A stretch of 7,467 nt of DNA from Candidatus Competibacteraceae bacterium (GCA_012032855.1 JAAUQA010000150.1:1-7467); one strand, 5' to 3'. Positions 1 to 6,659 are shown, counted from the first letter of the stretch. A program made the numbers and translations. The notes: generated from the sequence alone by a model not told the origin.

Positions 1-290
1 CAGGCGCAAAAACGTGGTTTGGTGGTTTTGACTAAGTCATCGAGAATGCGATTGGTCACATCTTCGTGGAAATGGCCTTCGTTGCGGAAGCTCCATATAT
101 ATAGTTTTAGCGACTTCAGCTCGACACAGAGCTTGTCTGGCACGTATTCCAGGATAAGTGTGGCAAAGTCCGGCTGGCCAGTTTTTGGGCATAGACAAGT
201 GAACTCAGGTACTCGCATACGGATGGTGTAGTCGCGCGTCGATTGCGGATTCGGAAAGGTTTCCAGTCGTTGGCTGGCTTCAGTAGACAT
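1..290 (-). CDS. queF: NADPH-dependent 7-cyano-7-deazaguanine reductase QueF, 3' end cut by window
   Basis: QueF reduces the nitrile of preQ0 to the amine preQ1 with NADPH in the cytoplasm, a step in making the tRNA nucleoside queuosine. The 96 readable codons begin at ATG 288-290 and show the family's hallmark stretch [14 protein letters not shown] at residues 30-43. Cys34 is the expected thioimide-forming nucleophile and Asp41 the expected acid. The QueF signature ELKSLKLY follows, then [11 protein letters not shown], which carries family-conserved residues. The catalytic cysteine lies close to the N-terminus, so this is the short unimodular type (as in B. subtilis), not the long two-module enterobacterial form. 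The start is 12 bp after the pilZ stop, which suggests one transcript; the Shine-Dalgarno is weak (TTGAGAC). The gene runs off the left edge, so the C-terminal part is unseen. Family assignment is very secure. Confidence 0.95.
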   Translation of the reverse strand, partial: MSTEASQRLETFPNPQSTRDYTIRMRVPEFTCLCPKTGQPDFATLILEYVPDKLCVELKSLKLYIWSFRNEGHFHEDVTNRILDDLVKTTKPRFCA

Positions 291-302
291 AAAGCGTCTC
301 AA

Positions 303-734
303 TCAGGTGTTATTCGGCGGAGGTTCGCCGGGGAAATCAGCGGCGTAATGGCTTATCCATTCTAATGCAGCACTCTGGCCGTCCAGGGTTCGGCCTTCCT
401 CGCGCATGATCTTTCTTTTGTAGTTCTCTATGTGGCAGATCTGCTCAACCATGCGTGCATTGAATACATCCTGGGCTTCCAGGAATTGGATACCGACATC
501 AAATCGTTGGTCGTGGATTTTTTTACACCAAACCACCCGACCAGTGGCCTCGAAAGGCGGTTTAACCAGCTCAATTTTAACCGTCACCAGCAACCCGTTT
601 TCCAGGAATGCTTTGGATTGACAGCATAATCCGCCGATACTGACGTCTTTGAGACGTCGAATCGCATGAGTGATGCGCTCACTCGCTTCAATAGCGATGG
701 GTATATCGGTCGGGTGGCGGATGAAGGCCCTCAT
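303..734 (-). CDS. PilZ-domain cyclic-di-GMP-binding protein, 143 aa
   Basis: This is a small cytoplasmic PilZ-domain protein, expected to bind cyclic di-GMP and pass the signal to a partner. Both halves of the ligand motif are visible: RxxxR at R2-R6 and DxSxxG at D30-S32-G35. A beta-barrel pattern follows and ends in DVGIQF (79-84). After the barrel come a charged helix (about 88-113) and a tail with the aromatic stretch ALEWISHYAADFP (123-135). The tail is not part of the minimal PilZ domain and may be a partner-binding surface. I chose ATG 732-734 because AAGAGGG stands 4 bases before it; a TTG at 753-755 would add seven residues but has no good ribosome site. The gene precedes queF by 12 bp and follows cytochrome c4. 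The type IV pilus protein also called PilZ usually lacks these ligand motifs, so I give no gene symbol. The target is unknown. Confidence 0.9.
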   Translation of the reverse strand: MRAFIRHPTDIPIAIEASERITHAIRRLKDVSIGGLCCQSKAFLENGLLVTVKIELVKPPFEATGRVVWCKKIHDQRFDVGIQFLEAQDVFNARMVEQICHIENYKRKIMREEGRTLDGQSAALEWISHYAADFPGEPPPNNT

Positions 735-738
735 AATT

Positions 739-745
739 CCCTCTT
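739..745 (-). promoter_or_regulatory. Ribosome binding site fixing the pilZ-domain gene start
   Basis: Read on the minus strand, AAGAGGG is followed by AATT and then ATG (732-734). The upstream in-frame TTG at 753-755 has no comparable site, so the ATG is the better start. Confidence 0.7.
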
Positions 746-781
746 GATAAGCCAACCTGAACAGTGTTTAGGCCTAAGTGG

Positions 782-809
782 TCCTCCCTCTTGAGAAGGC
801 GAGGGAGGA
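782..809. terminator. Perfect 9-bp stem-loop between cytochrome c4 and pilZ genes
   Basis: TCCTCCCTC (782-790) and GAGGGAGGA (801-809) are exact reverse complements around a 10-base loop. The hairpin lies 28 bases beyond the cytochrome c4 stop codon and 47 bases before the pilZ start. No T-run follows on either strand, so it is not a classic Rho-independent terminator. It could be a weak terminator, a transcript-stabilising 3' hairpin or a processing site. Its purine-rich arm could also mimic a Shine-Dalgarno sequence. The base pairing is certain; the function is inferred. Confidence 0.4.
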
Positions 810-837
810 TGAGAGTAGCTTGCCGACGACGGTAACC

Positions 838-1449
838 TCACTCGTGAACGGCGGTCAACCCCTGTTCCTGGCTGGCATAAAAGGCTGCCAGGTCGGCTAA
901 ATCCTGCTCTGACAGTGTCGCAACCATGCCGTTCATGATGGCATTCTTGCGCTCCCCGGACCGGTATTCTTGCAATACTTTGCTGAGATAATCCTCATAC
1001 TGACCGGCCAAACGCGGGAAATTCGGATCGGGGCCATTGCCGTCTTGACCATGACAGGCCACGCAGTTGGCGGATATCTTTTTACCCGCATCAGCATTGC
1101 CCTGAACCGGAGGCGCCTCTTCGGCAGGCCCGAAACTCCCAACATAGGCCGCGATATCCGCCATATCCTGATCGCTCAGCGAGGTTGCGTTGGCATGCAT
1201 GGTGGGATGTTGGCGGTCGCCGGCTTGATAAGCCTTGAGCGCCGCAATGATATACTCGGGGTGTTGGCCACCCAAGCGGGGGACATGATAAGAAGGATAA
1301 ACATTGGTATAGCCGGCGATGGCATGGCAGCCTGCACAGGTCGTGAACTTGTACATGCCGGCAGCGGGATCGCCAGCTGCCTGAGCGGCGCCGATCATGG
1401 CGAAAAGCATCCCTGCGCAGACTATGTTCCAGCTGTTAGTGGTTTTCAT
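838..1449 (-). CDS. Diheme cytochrome c4, periplasmic, 203 aa
   Basis: This periplasmic electron carrier has two cytochrome c domains. Proteins of this family usually pass electrons from the bc1 complex to terminal oxidases such as cbb3. The N-terminus is a signal peptide (MKTTN, a hydrophobic core, AQA|AGD with likely cleavage after A24). Two heme motifs are present: CAGCH at 38-42 and CVACH at 129-133. Each half repeats the c4 layout: PRLGGQ (57-62) and PRLAGQ (145-150), then a YxxG[DE]R segment and a methionine, with M84 and M172 (or M175) the likely axial ligands. The two halves resemble each other, as expected from internal duplication. The start is ATG 1447-1449, supported by GAGAGGG four bases upstream; a TTG start at 1470 is less likely. 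It lies upstream of pilZ and queF on the same strand, but a hairpin at 782-809 may separate them. Confidence 0.94.
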   Translation of the reverse strand: MKTTNSWNIVCAGMLFAMIGAAQAAGDPAAGMYKFTTCAGCHAIAGYTNVYPSYHVPRLGGQHPEYIIAALKAYQAGDRQHPTMHANATSLSDQDMADIAAYVGSFGPAEEAPPVQGNADAGKKISANCVACHGQDGNGPDPNFPRLAGQYEDYLSKVLQEYRSGERKNAIMNGMVATLSEQDLADLAAFYASQEQGLTAVHE

Positions 1450-1453
1450 TTTG

Positions 1454-1460
1454 CCCTCTC
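1454..1460 (-). promoter_or_regulatory. Ribosome binding site fixing the cytochrome c4 start
   Basis: GAGAGGG on the minus strand stands four bases before ATG (1447-1449). It places the start so that the signal peptide begins MKTTN, which argues against the longer TTG-initiated form. Confidence 0.7.
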
Positions 1461-1522
1461 GGTTGAACAATCAATACTCGTTGTTATCGGATAAGGTACT
1501 GCGGCGATATGAATATTGTGCC

Positions 1523-1543
1523 AGAATAATCCTAGCTTATTCT
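1523..1543. repeat. 21-bp perfect dyad, possible operator upstream of cytochrome c4
   Basis: AGAATAA (1523-1529) and TTATTCT (1537-1543) are exact inverted copies separated by 7 bases. The half-site centres are 14 bp apart, which is plausible for a dimeric regulator. The dyad lies 74-94 bp upstream of the cytochrome c4 start, where a regulator could act on that gene and perhaps on the divergent fimX-like gene. There is no T-run and the arms are AT-rich, so an operator is more likely than a terminator. The binding protein is unknown; it does not match a binding site I recognise. Confidence 0.35.
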
Positions 1544-1639
1544 ACAGGACCGCCCGAGCAAGGTTCGGTAGAATTCAGTCTAATCAGCCAAAATCAGGTA
1601 TTCCGCGAACGCGCTTCGGCTTGACCGGGGTCATGTGCA

Positions 1640-1666
1640 GCGACCTACGGAAGCGAAGCTACGGAT
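1640..1666. repeat. Imperfect tandem repeat of about 13-14 bp
   Basis: GCGACCTACGGAA (1640-1652) is followed directly by GCGAAGCTACGGAT (1653-1666); both contain GCGA and CTACGGA. Two copies only. It could be a pair of protein sites or chance. Confidence 0.3.
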
Positions 1667-1678
1667 CAGTAACTAGTA

Positions 1679-1706
1679 TTGTCATAAGGCTCTTGATTGA
1701 TAGGAT
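1679..1706 (+). promoter_or_regulatory. Candidate sigma70 promoter for the fimX-like gene
   Basis: TTGTCA (1679-1684, five of six consensus bases) is followed after 16 bases by TAGGAT (1701-1706, four of six). It would leave an untranslated leader of about 107 bases. The match is weak and found by eye, so it is only a candidate. Confidence 0.25.
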
Positions 1707-1819
1707 CCCAGCATGACTGGCTGCTTGTCGAGAAGCTGATGAGCTGTCAACCACGATGATTAGCGTCTATCGAGAAATCGCTTACCGCGCGCTCCGCTAT
1801 CGAATTAGGATTTTGCATC

Positions 1820-4243
1820 ATGGTAAAAGGCACTGCTCCTCCGAATATTCAGCTTAGCAAATTAGCCAATCACCTCAGATTAATGGAAGACCTTTGGCAG
1901 AAGCTGGTCTACGTCAAGTGGAGCCAAGAGTCTTTTGCACTGCTTGCGCGTCTTGGCCAGGAAATGGCGCAATTTACGCAGGAGCAGGGTAGCGCGACGC
2001 AACTGAACGACCTGACCCATCAATTGAGCCGACACCTCAATGCTTGCGTGAGTGCCGGCCACCTCCCCCAGGAACCTGATCGGGAACGACTGCTTGCTTT
2101 GTTTAAGCGGCTCAGTCACTTTTTGCGTTCCCCGGATGAAATCACCTTTGTCACCACTAATGCCCTGTTGGCCAGCAAAGCTGACATTTTAGTCATTGCG
2201 TTAGAAAAGAACCCATCGCTATTATCGAAGTTGGAGGATGCCGGTTATGAGGTTCATTATCTGGCAGTAGCCGCTGAAATAGAAACCACGCTGGCGCAGA
2301 GTACCCCGACCGCTGTCATTGTGGACATAGACTCTCCTAAAGGACCGCTCGCCGGTGTCGAAATGGTTGCCGAATTGCGCGCGCGGAATGATTTCTTGAC
2401 GACCCCGGTGTTTTTTATCTCCGAACGGGACGATATGGAAGCCCGCCTGGAAGCCTTCCGGGCAGGAGGAACCGGCTACCTAACCAAACCGGTCGATATT
2501 GCTGAATTGTTGGAGGGATTGCGCAATGTCTTAGCACAGCAATCGGAGGAACGTCATCGCCGGGTATTAATCGTAAACGACAAATCAGACGAAGCGCAGC
2601 AATTCGCCGATCTCCTGGAGAAGCGAAATATCGGCACGCGAACGACAAACAACGCGTTGCAGGTTATTCAGGAAATTTACCGCTTTCAACCTGATTTGCT
2701 GCTGTTGGATTTGGATGTCAAGCATGTCAGCGGCCTGGAGTTGGCCGGTGTGCTTGCGCAGCATAAGGTGTTTGATGTCATCCCTATTATTCTGTTGTCC
2801 ACCGAAGCTGATTTTAATGTGCATCTTTCTCGATTGCGCATGGGCAACGCTTGGGTGGATTTGCTTCTCAAGCCGGTGATTCCCGACTATCTAGGTTGGA
2901 TCGTCGAGCAACGCCTTCAGCGAGGCCGACTCCTCAGCTCTAAGCTGAGCACCCTCAGCGATAAGGATGCCGCCACCGGACTCTATAATCGCCGCTATTT
3001 CCTCTCGCAACTGGAGCATAACTTGGCCGGTTTGGGGATTAGTATCAAATCGTTGTCCGTGGTGTTTTTGATGGTGGAAAACTACCGCGCACTGCGAGAC
3101 GCCACCAGCGTGACTGTAGTCGACGAATTAGTGGAGCACGTAGCCAAACGGATGCGTCGAGTTATGGGACCGCGCCGATGGGTAGCCCGATTTAGTGATT
3201 CTATCTTTGCCATCTTGCTTTCCGATATCCCGCAAGACGCGCTGATGGAGCTCAGTCGGGCTTTGCGGGATACGTTGGAAAACACCCCCTACGAACTGAT
3301 CGAATACAGTCTTCGGTTACGCACCTGTATCGGTATCAGCATCGCCTCGGATCCCGATCAGGACGTGCTGAGTTTAATCCGCAGCGCTGACGCTGCTTGC
3401 AGCCGCGCACGGGAACTGAAAAAGGAACGCATTTATATCCAAAAATTCCTCTATGCCGATTGGGATAAAACCGACAATCAGCTGCAGCAATTGATGAGTG
3501 ATATTGAGGAGGCTCTGACCCAGCAACGCCTGAAACTGTTATTTCAGCCTATCGTCAGTTTGCACGGCGATCAGGCGGAACGTTATGAGGTATTGCTGCG
3601 TATGTACAACCTCAATGATCAAGAAATGCCCATCAAAACGGTGTTCACTGCCGTGCACAACCACCCTCTCGGCCAGCATTTGGATCGATGGATTATTGCT
3701 GAAGCGATCCGATTATTGGCCCTGCGGCGTACAAGAGGGATTGCCACAACCCTGTTTATCAAGCTTTCGGCGATTAGCTTGGCTGACAAGCAGTTGCCTG
3801 AATGGCTTCAGGAACAATTAAGCAACGCGCAGCTTGGCGCCGATCATTTGGTTTTTCAGCTATCAGAACGAGTTGCCGAGCGCAATGTGCGGAATACGCT
3901 CAGCTTTTTTAACGCTATCAGGCATTTGGGCTGTGGATTTTCTCTGGAAGGCTTTGGTCGTGGTCCCGACTCGCTGGGCTTACTAAAAAAACTACCGGCC
4001 GATTGCGTCAAACTGGATCTGTACTTCTCGCGCGATGTAGGCAATGACGCCGATAAACAGGAACAGCTTCAGGAGTTGGTGGTGCGTCTTGAGACGCTTG
4101 AAACGGCAACGATTGTCAGCGGCATCGAAGACATGCGGGCACTACCCATCCTATGGTCATTGGGCATTAACTATGTGCAAGGCTTTTTCTTGCAGCAACC
4201 GTATGAAGAGATGACTTACGATTTCAAGGACGGTACGTTCTAG
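1820..4243 (+). CDS. FimX-like c-di-GMP receptor: HPt-like, REC, REC, degenerate GGDEF, degenerate EAL (807 aa)
   Basis: A large cytoplasmic signalling protein. Residues 12-105 are helical and HPt-like but lack a phosphorylatable histidine in the expected helix. REC1 (about 122-238) keeps D169 and K223 but has ALE where the acidic pair should be. REC2 (about 247-365) has N253-D254, D297 and K351, so it could be phosphorylated. The GGDEF domain (about 380-545) reads SDSIF at 459-463. The EAL domain (about 560-797) reads EVLLR at 590-594 and has lost the catalytic set: K648 in FIKLS, Q680 in FQLSE, LEGFG (709-713) for DDFG, and SGIED (767-771) for AEGVE. P. aeruginosa FimX is known to carry GDSIF and EVL in place of these motifs and to bind, not hydrolyse, c-di-GMP while controlling type IV pili. 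I infer the same class here. No PAS domain is seen, unlike FimX, and no membrane segment. The start is ATG after AGGA at 1807-1810. Confidence 0.88.
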   Translation: MVKGTAPPNIQLSKLANHLRLMEDLWQKLVYVKWSQESFALLARLGQEMAQFTQEQGSATQLNDLTHQLSRHLNACVSAGHLPQEPDRERLLALFKRLSHFLRSPDEITFVTTNALLASKADILVIALEKNPSLLSKLEDAGYEVHYLAVAAEIETTLAQSTPTAVIVDIDSPKGPLAGVEMVAELRARNDFLTTPVFFISERDDMEARLEAFRAGGTGYLTKPVDIAELLEGLRNVLAQQSEERHRRVLIVNDKSDEAQQFADLLEKRNIGTRTTNNALQVIQEIYRFQPDLLLLDLDVKHVSGLELAGVLAQHKVFDVIPIILLSTEADFNVHLSRLRMGNAWVDLLLKPVIPDYLGWIVEQRLQRGRLLSSKLSTLSDKDAATGLYNRRYFLSQLEHNLAGLGISIKSLSVVFLMVENYRALRDATSVTVVDELVEHVAKRMRRVMGPRRWVARFSDSIFAILLSDIPQDALMELSRALRDTLENTPYELIEYSLRLRTCIGISIASDPDQDVLSLIRSADAACSRARELKKERIYIQKFLYADWDKTDNQLQQLMSDIEEALTQQRLKLLFQPIVSLHGDQAERYEVLLRMYNLNDQEMPIKTVFTAVHNHPLGQHLDRWIIAEAIRLLALRRTRGIATTLFIKLSAISLADKQLPEWLQEQLSNAQLGADHLVFQLSERVAERNVRNTLSFFNAIRHLGCGFSLEGFGRGPDSLGLLKKLPADCVKLDLYFSRDVGNDADKQEQLQELVVRLETLETATIVSGIEDMRALPILWSLGINYVQGFFLQQPYEEMTYDFKDGTF

Positions 4244-4276
4244 CCCGGTGTTAGTGTTGGTGGCCTATTTGCCGCT

Positions 4277-5124
4277 CTATTCAAGACGCTGTAACAGCGC
4301 TTTGTAACCCTTTTTATAATTGGGGTAGCGCAATTGAAAGCCGCTGGCCCGTAAACGGTTATTACGACATCGTTTGTTGGCGCGCATGCGCGCCTCAGTT
4401 TTCCAACAGTTGCTGTTACAGCCGGTTCCGGGACCCCCAGTTGTTTCGCTAACCACCGCATCACTTGGCATTGTGGCGCGGGTTCGTCGTCTACGCCTAG
4501 ATACAACGCTGCCGGTGCCGGGACCGTCATCAAATGATGCAAAACGGCGGCGGCATCGTCCCGATGAATACGGTTGGTAAATAGGGTCTCCACACACGTT
4601 GCGGTGCCTTGCCGCACACTCTCCAGCAGCCGGGTGCGACCGGAACCGTAAATGCCGCCGAAGCGAACCACGGTGGCGGGAAAGTTCCCTTGCCATAGCA
4701 AATTCTCACCGGTTCTGATCGAACGAGCCGAAAAACTCATCGCTTCGGCTGGCGAATCTTCATCAACCCACTCGCCCTGATGCTGGGCATAGACCGATGT
4801 GCTGGAAGTCAAAAAAACCCGGTGGAGATTTTGACCGGTCTCATACAGTGCCGTTAACAGATTGTGAATGCCATCCACATAGACCGCCTGATACGATGTT
4901 TCGCTAAACCCATCCGGAGCGGCGGTGTAGAACACGTAATCCAGCCCTCGCGGTAATGCCCGCAGGCTGGCCGGGTCCGCCAAATCGGCGACCAGCGGAT
5001 GAAGCTCAACCGGTAATGGGCTGGGACGTCGCCGCAAACCCCATACCCGATGACCGGCCTTAGCCAAATTCACCCCTAAGGTTATGCCCACATCGCCGCA
5101 ACCTGCGATTAGAATATTGGCCAT
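4277..5124 (-). CDS. YeeZ-like NAD(P)-binding epimerase family protein, single frameshift near the C-terminus
   Basis: An atypical short-chain dehydrogenase of the YeeZ/NAD-dependent epimerase family; the substrate is not known. The Rossmann motif GCGDVG stands at 8-13, and SSTSVY at 107-112 supplies the usual serine and tyrosine. There is no lysine four residues after Y112, which is normal for this branch. WVDEDSP (119-125) is typical of YeeZ. The reading frame breaks near 4399-4402. Without correction the protein ends at 4240 with an unrelated tail. With one extra A in the AAAA run (minus strand) it continues as a tail containing NKRCRNNRL, ASGFQLRYP and YKALL, typical of the YeeZ C-terminus, and stops at 4277-4279. 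The corrected length is 282 aa. AGGGG precedes the ATG (5122-5124). The gene converges on the fimX-like gene (33 bp gap) and diverges from mutY (48 bp gap). Confidence 0.88.
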
Positions 5125-5172
5125 TACCAGCCCCTTTGTGAACCCATTAATATCACCGGTAGATCATCAACA
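5125..5172. promoter_or_regulatory. 48-bp divergent gap holding the yeeZ-like and mutY starts
   Basis: Only 48 bp separate the two divergent start codons, so any promoters here must overlap or extend into the neighbouring coding sequence. On the minus strand AGGGG precedes the yeeZ-like ATG. On the plus strand I see no clear Shine-Dalgarno before the mutY GTG. ACCGGT (5155-5160) is a six-base palindrome, too short to weigh. No clear -10/-35 pair stands out. Confidence 0.4.
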
Positions 5173-6227
5173 GTGAGCCCTGAACAGTTCAGCCAACGAC
5201 TATTGGACTGGTTTGATACCCATGGCCGCAAACATTTGCCTTGGCAAGAGAATCCGACGCCTTACCGCGTGTGGGTATCTGAAATCATGTTGCAGCAAAC
5301 GCAGGCTGCTACAGTCATTCCCTATTTCCAACGATTTATGCAGCGTTTCCCTGATGCGCGCGCCTTAGCCGAGGCGAATCGGGACGAAGTATTGCATCAC
5401 TGGTCCGGCCTCGGCTATTACGCCCGCGCCCGTCATCTGCACCATGCCGCAGAATTGATCTGTCAACAACATGCTGGGCGGGTCCCGCTTGATTTGGCGA
5501 TACTCTGTCAGCTGCCCGGTATCGGGCGTTCCACCGCTGGTGCCATTCTGGCATTGAGCGCCGGGCAACGCCAGCCTATTCTGGACGGTAATGTTAAACG
5601 GGTGCTCGCCCGCTTTCATGCGGTACCGGGCTGGCCGGGACGTTCCTCAGTGGCTGTGGAGCTTTGGGCGCTTGCCGAACGGTATACACCTGCACTACGG
5701 GTCGGCGATTACACTCAGGCTATGATGGATTTGGGTGCGTTGGTGTGTACCCGTCGTCGTCCGCTGTGCGCCGACTGCCCCTTAGCTATTGAATGTGTAG
5801 CTCATCAACAAGGGCGAGAGATGGACTTTCCCGAATCGGCGCCACGACGGACATTACCGCAGCGGCATACTCGCATGTTGTTATTGTGCAATGAAACTGA
5901 TGAGGTACTGTTAGAACAGCGTCCACCCACCGGTGTTTGGGGCGGACTATGGAGTTTTCCCGAGTGTTCGAAGGATGCCGAGATTGCAGCGTGGTGTCGA
6001 GATGCGTTAAAGCTTACTGTGATTGCGGTGGAGCCTTGGGAGATTGTGCGTCATACCTTCAGTCATTTCCAATTGCACATCCAACCTATCCGAGTCACCG
6101 TGAATAACCCCACAAATGCCGTGATGGAAGCCGGGCGGTTTGTTGGTATAACACCCGACAACCGGATGAACGCGGATTAGCTGCGCCCGTCACACGATTA
6201 TTAGCACTATTGGCAACCAAGCGATGA
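5173..6227 (+). CDS. mutY: A/G-specific adenine glycosylase MutY, single frameshift near the C-terminus
   Basis: MutY removes adenine mispaired with 8-oxoguanine in base excision repair. The catalytic residues stand at the same numbers as in E. coli: E37 in SEIMLQQTQ and D138 in [10 protein letters not shown]. The helix-hairpin-helix is [15 protein letters not shown] (114-128). The [4Fe-4S] ligands are C192, C199, C202 and C208 (C-x6-C-x2-C-x5-C). The C-terminal NUDIX-like 8-oxoguanine recognition domain has [15 protein letters not shown] and HTFSHF. After GRFV the frame breaks at 6143-6144, where TTGG should be TTTGG; uncorrected, the protein stops at 6178-6180. One added T restores [14 protein letters not shown] and [10 protein letters not shown], the usual MutY ending, with a TGA at 6225-6227 and 351 aa (E. 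coli 350). The start is GTG with a weak ribosome site; it aligns well with the family N-terminus. yggX follows 10 bp later, as in E. coli. Confidence 0.95.
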
Positions 6228-6237
6228 GGAGAGGGTT

Positions 6238-6511
6238 ATGACCCGTATGGTCAATTGCGTTAAATTAGGCACCGAAAGTGAGGGTCTTGATCGTCCACCT
6301 TATCCGGGCGAACTGGGCAAACGCATTTTATCTGAATGTATCCAAAGCGGCATGGCAACAGTGGCTCAAACACCAGACCATGCTGATCAACGAATACCGG
6401 CTGACGCCGATTGAGCCTAAAGCCCGCCAGTTCTTAGAAGAACAGATGGAACAATTCTTTTTCGGCGAGGGTTCGGCACCACCGCAGGGGTATGTTCCAG
6501 CGCAAAAATGA
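6238..6511 (+). CDS. yggX: Fe(2+)-trafficking / oxidative damage protection protein YggX, single frameshift
   Basis: YggX is a small cytoplasmic protein linked to iron handling and protection of iron-sulfur enzymes from oxidative damage. The start [11 protein letters not shown] carries the conserved cysteine (C7); the next segment, [13 protein letters not shown], is diagnostic. The frame then breaks at the TTTT run 6326-6329. Reading it as TTT continues with [25 protein letters not shown] and the C-terminal [10 protein letters not shown], all family features. The corrected product is 90 aa, against 91 in E. coli; uncorrected it would lose all but the first 30 or so native residues. GAGGAGAGGG is a strong ribosome site just before the ATG, and the start is 10 bp after the corrected mutY stop, so the two genes form an operon. 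Pairing a repair glycosylase with an iron-protection protein fits an oxidative-stress role. Confidence 0.93.
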
Positions 6512-6519
6512 TATAACCG

Positions 6520-6540
6520 CCACGCGTCTACACGCCGTGG
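6520..6540 (+). terminator. GC-rich hairpin just after yggX
   Basis: CCACGCGT (6520-6527) pairs with ACG plus CGTGG (6532-6540) around the loop CTAC, with one bulged C at 6535. That gives eight base pairs, mostly GC, starting 9 bases after the yggX stop. The bases that follow (TCAATG) are not a T-run, so termination is not assured. It could mark the 3' end of the mutY-yggX transcript together with the next hairpin. Confidence 0.4.
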
Positions 6541-6577
6541 TCAATGCGATAGTCCTCCGCGCCGCTTGTTTTTGTTG

Positions 6578-6613
6578 AAAAACCTGCTAATCCTTGCTAA
6601 TCGACAGGTTTTT
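6578..6613. terminator. AAAAACCTG/CAGGTTTTT inverted repeat with paired GCTAATC sites
   Basis: AAAAACCTG (6578-6586) and CAGGTTTTT (6605-6613) are exact reverse complements around an 18-base loop. The T-rich 3' arm, mirrored on the other strand, resembles a Rho-independent terminator that could act in both directions. It would then end the mutY-yggX transcript. The loop region also contains GCTAATC twice (6586-6592 and 6596-6602), one helical turn apart, 57 and more bases before livJ, so a regulator site is an alternative. The long loop lowers confidence in termination. Confidence 0.45.
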
Positions 6614-6659
6614 CCGTAAAAATCTTTTGGTTTAATAACAATCTATCGAGGAGCGATGT

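Larger units (their letters stand above)
1450..1819. other. 370-bp gene-free divergent intergenic region
   Basis: This stretch separates the minus-strand cytochrome c4 gene from the plus-strand fimX-like gene, so it must hold promoters for both. I see no convincing protein: the open frames crossing it have no recognisable motif and run into the reverse strand of the cytochrome gene. What it holds is a 21-bp dyad (1523-1543), a short imperfect direct repeat (1640-1666) and a weak sigma70-like match (1679-1706). No tRNA or known riboswitch is recognisable by eye. Confidence 0.6.

Noticed and set aside
19..231. Plus-strand open frame of 70 codons at the left edge
   Set aside because: It is the reverse-strand shadow of queF, whose catalytic motif is unambiguous.
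970..1494. Long plus-strand open frame of 174 codons opposite the cytochrome c4 gene
   Set aside because: It is the reverse-strand shadow of a gene with a signal peptide and two CxxCH motifs; its own translation shows no domain and no ribosome site.
1506..1528. Sigma54-like promoter for cytochrome c4 (TGGCAC on the minus strand)
   Set aside because: The -24-like TGGCAC is present, but the -12 element lacks the essential GC.
4287..4305. Small hairpin CGCTG-TAA-CAGCG followed by CTTTG as a terminator for the fimX-like gene
   Set aside because: Only five pairs, a weak T-run, and it lies inside the conserved C-terminal coding region of the yeeZ-like gene.
4240..4398. The 53-residue tail of the uncorrected yeeZ-like frame, which overlaps the end of the fimX-like gene
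   Set aside because: The other frame gives the family-typical C-terminus and stop at 4277-4279, so this tail is a product of the frameshift.
4399..4402. Programmed ribosomal frameshift at the AAAA run of the yeeZ-like gene
   Set aside because: No slippery heptamer with a downstream structure is evident, and three neighbouring genes carry similar one-base breaks, so a common error source is simpler.
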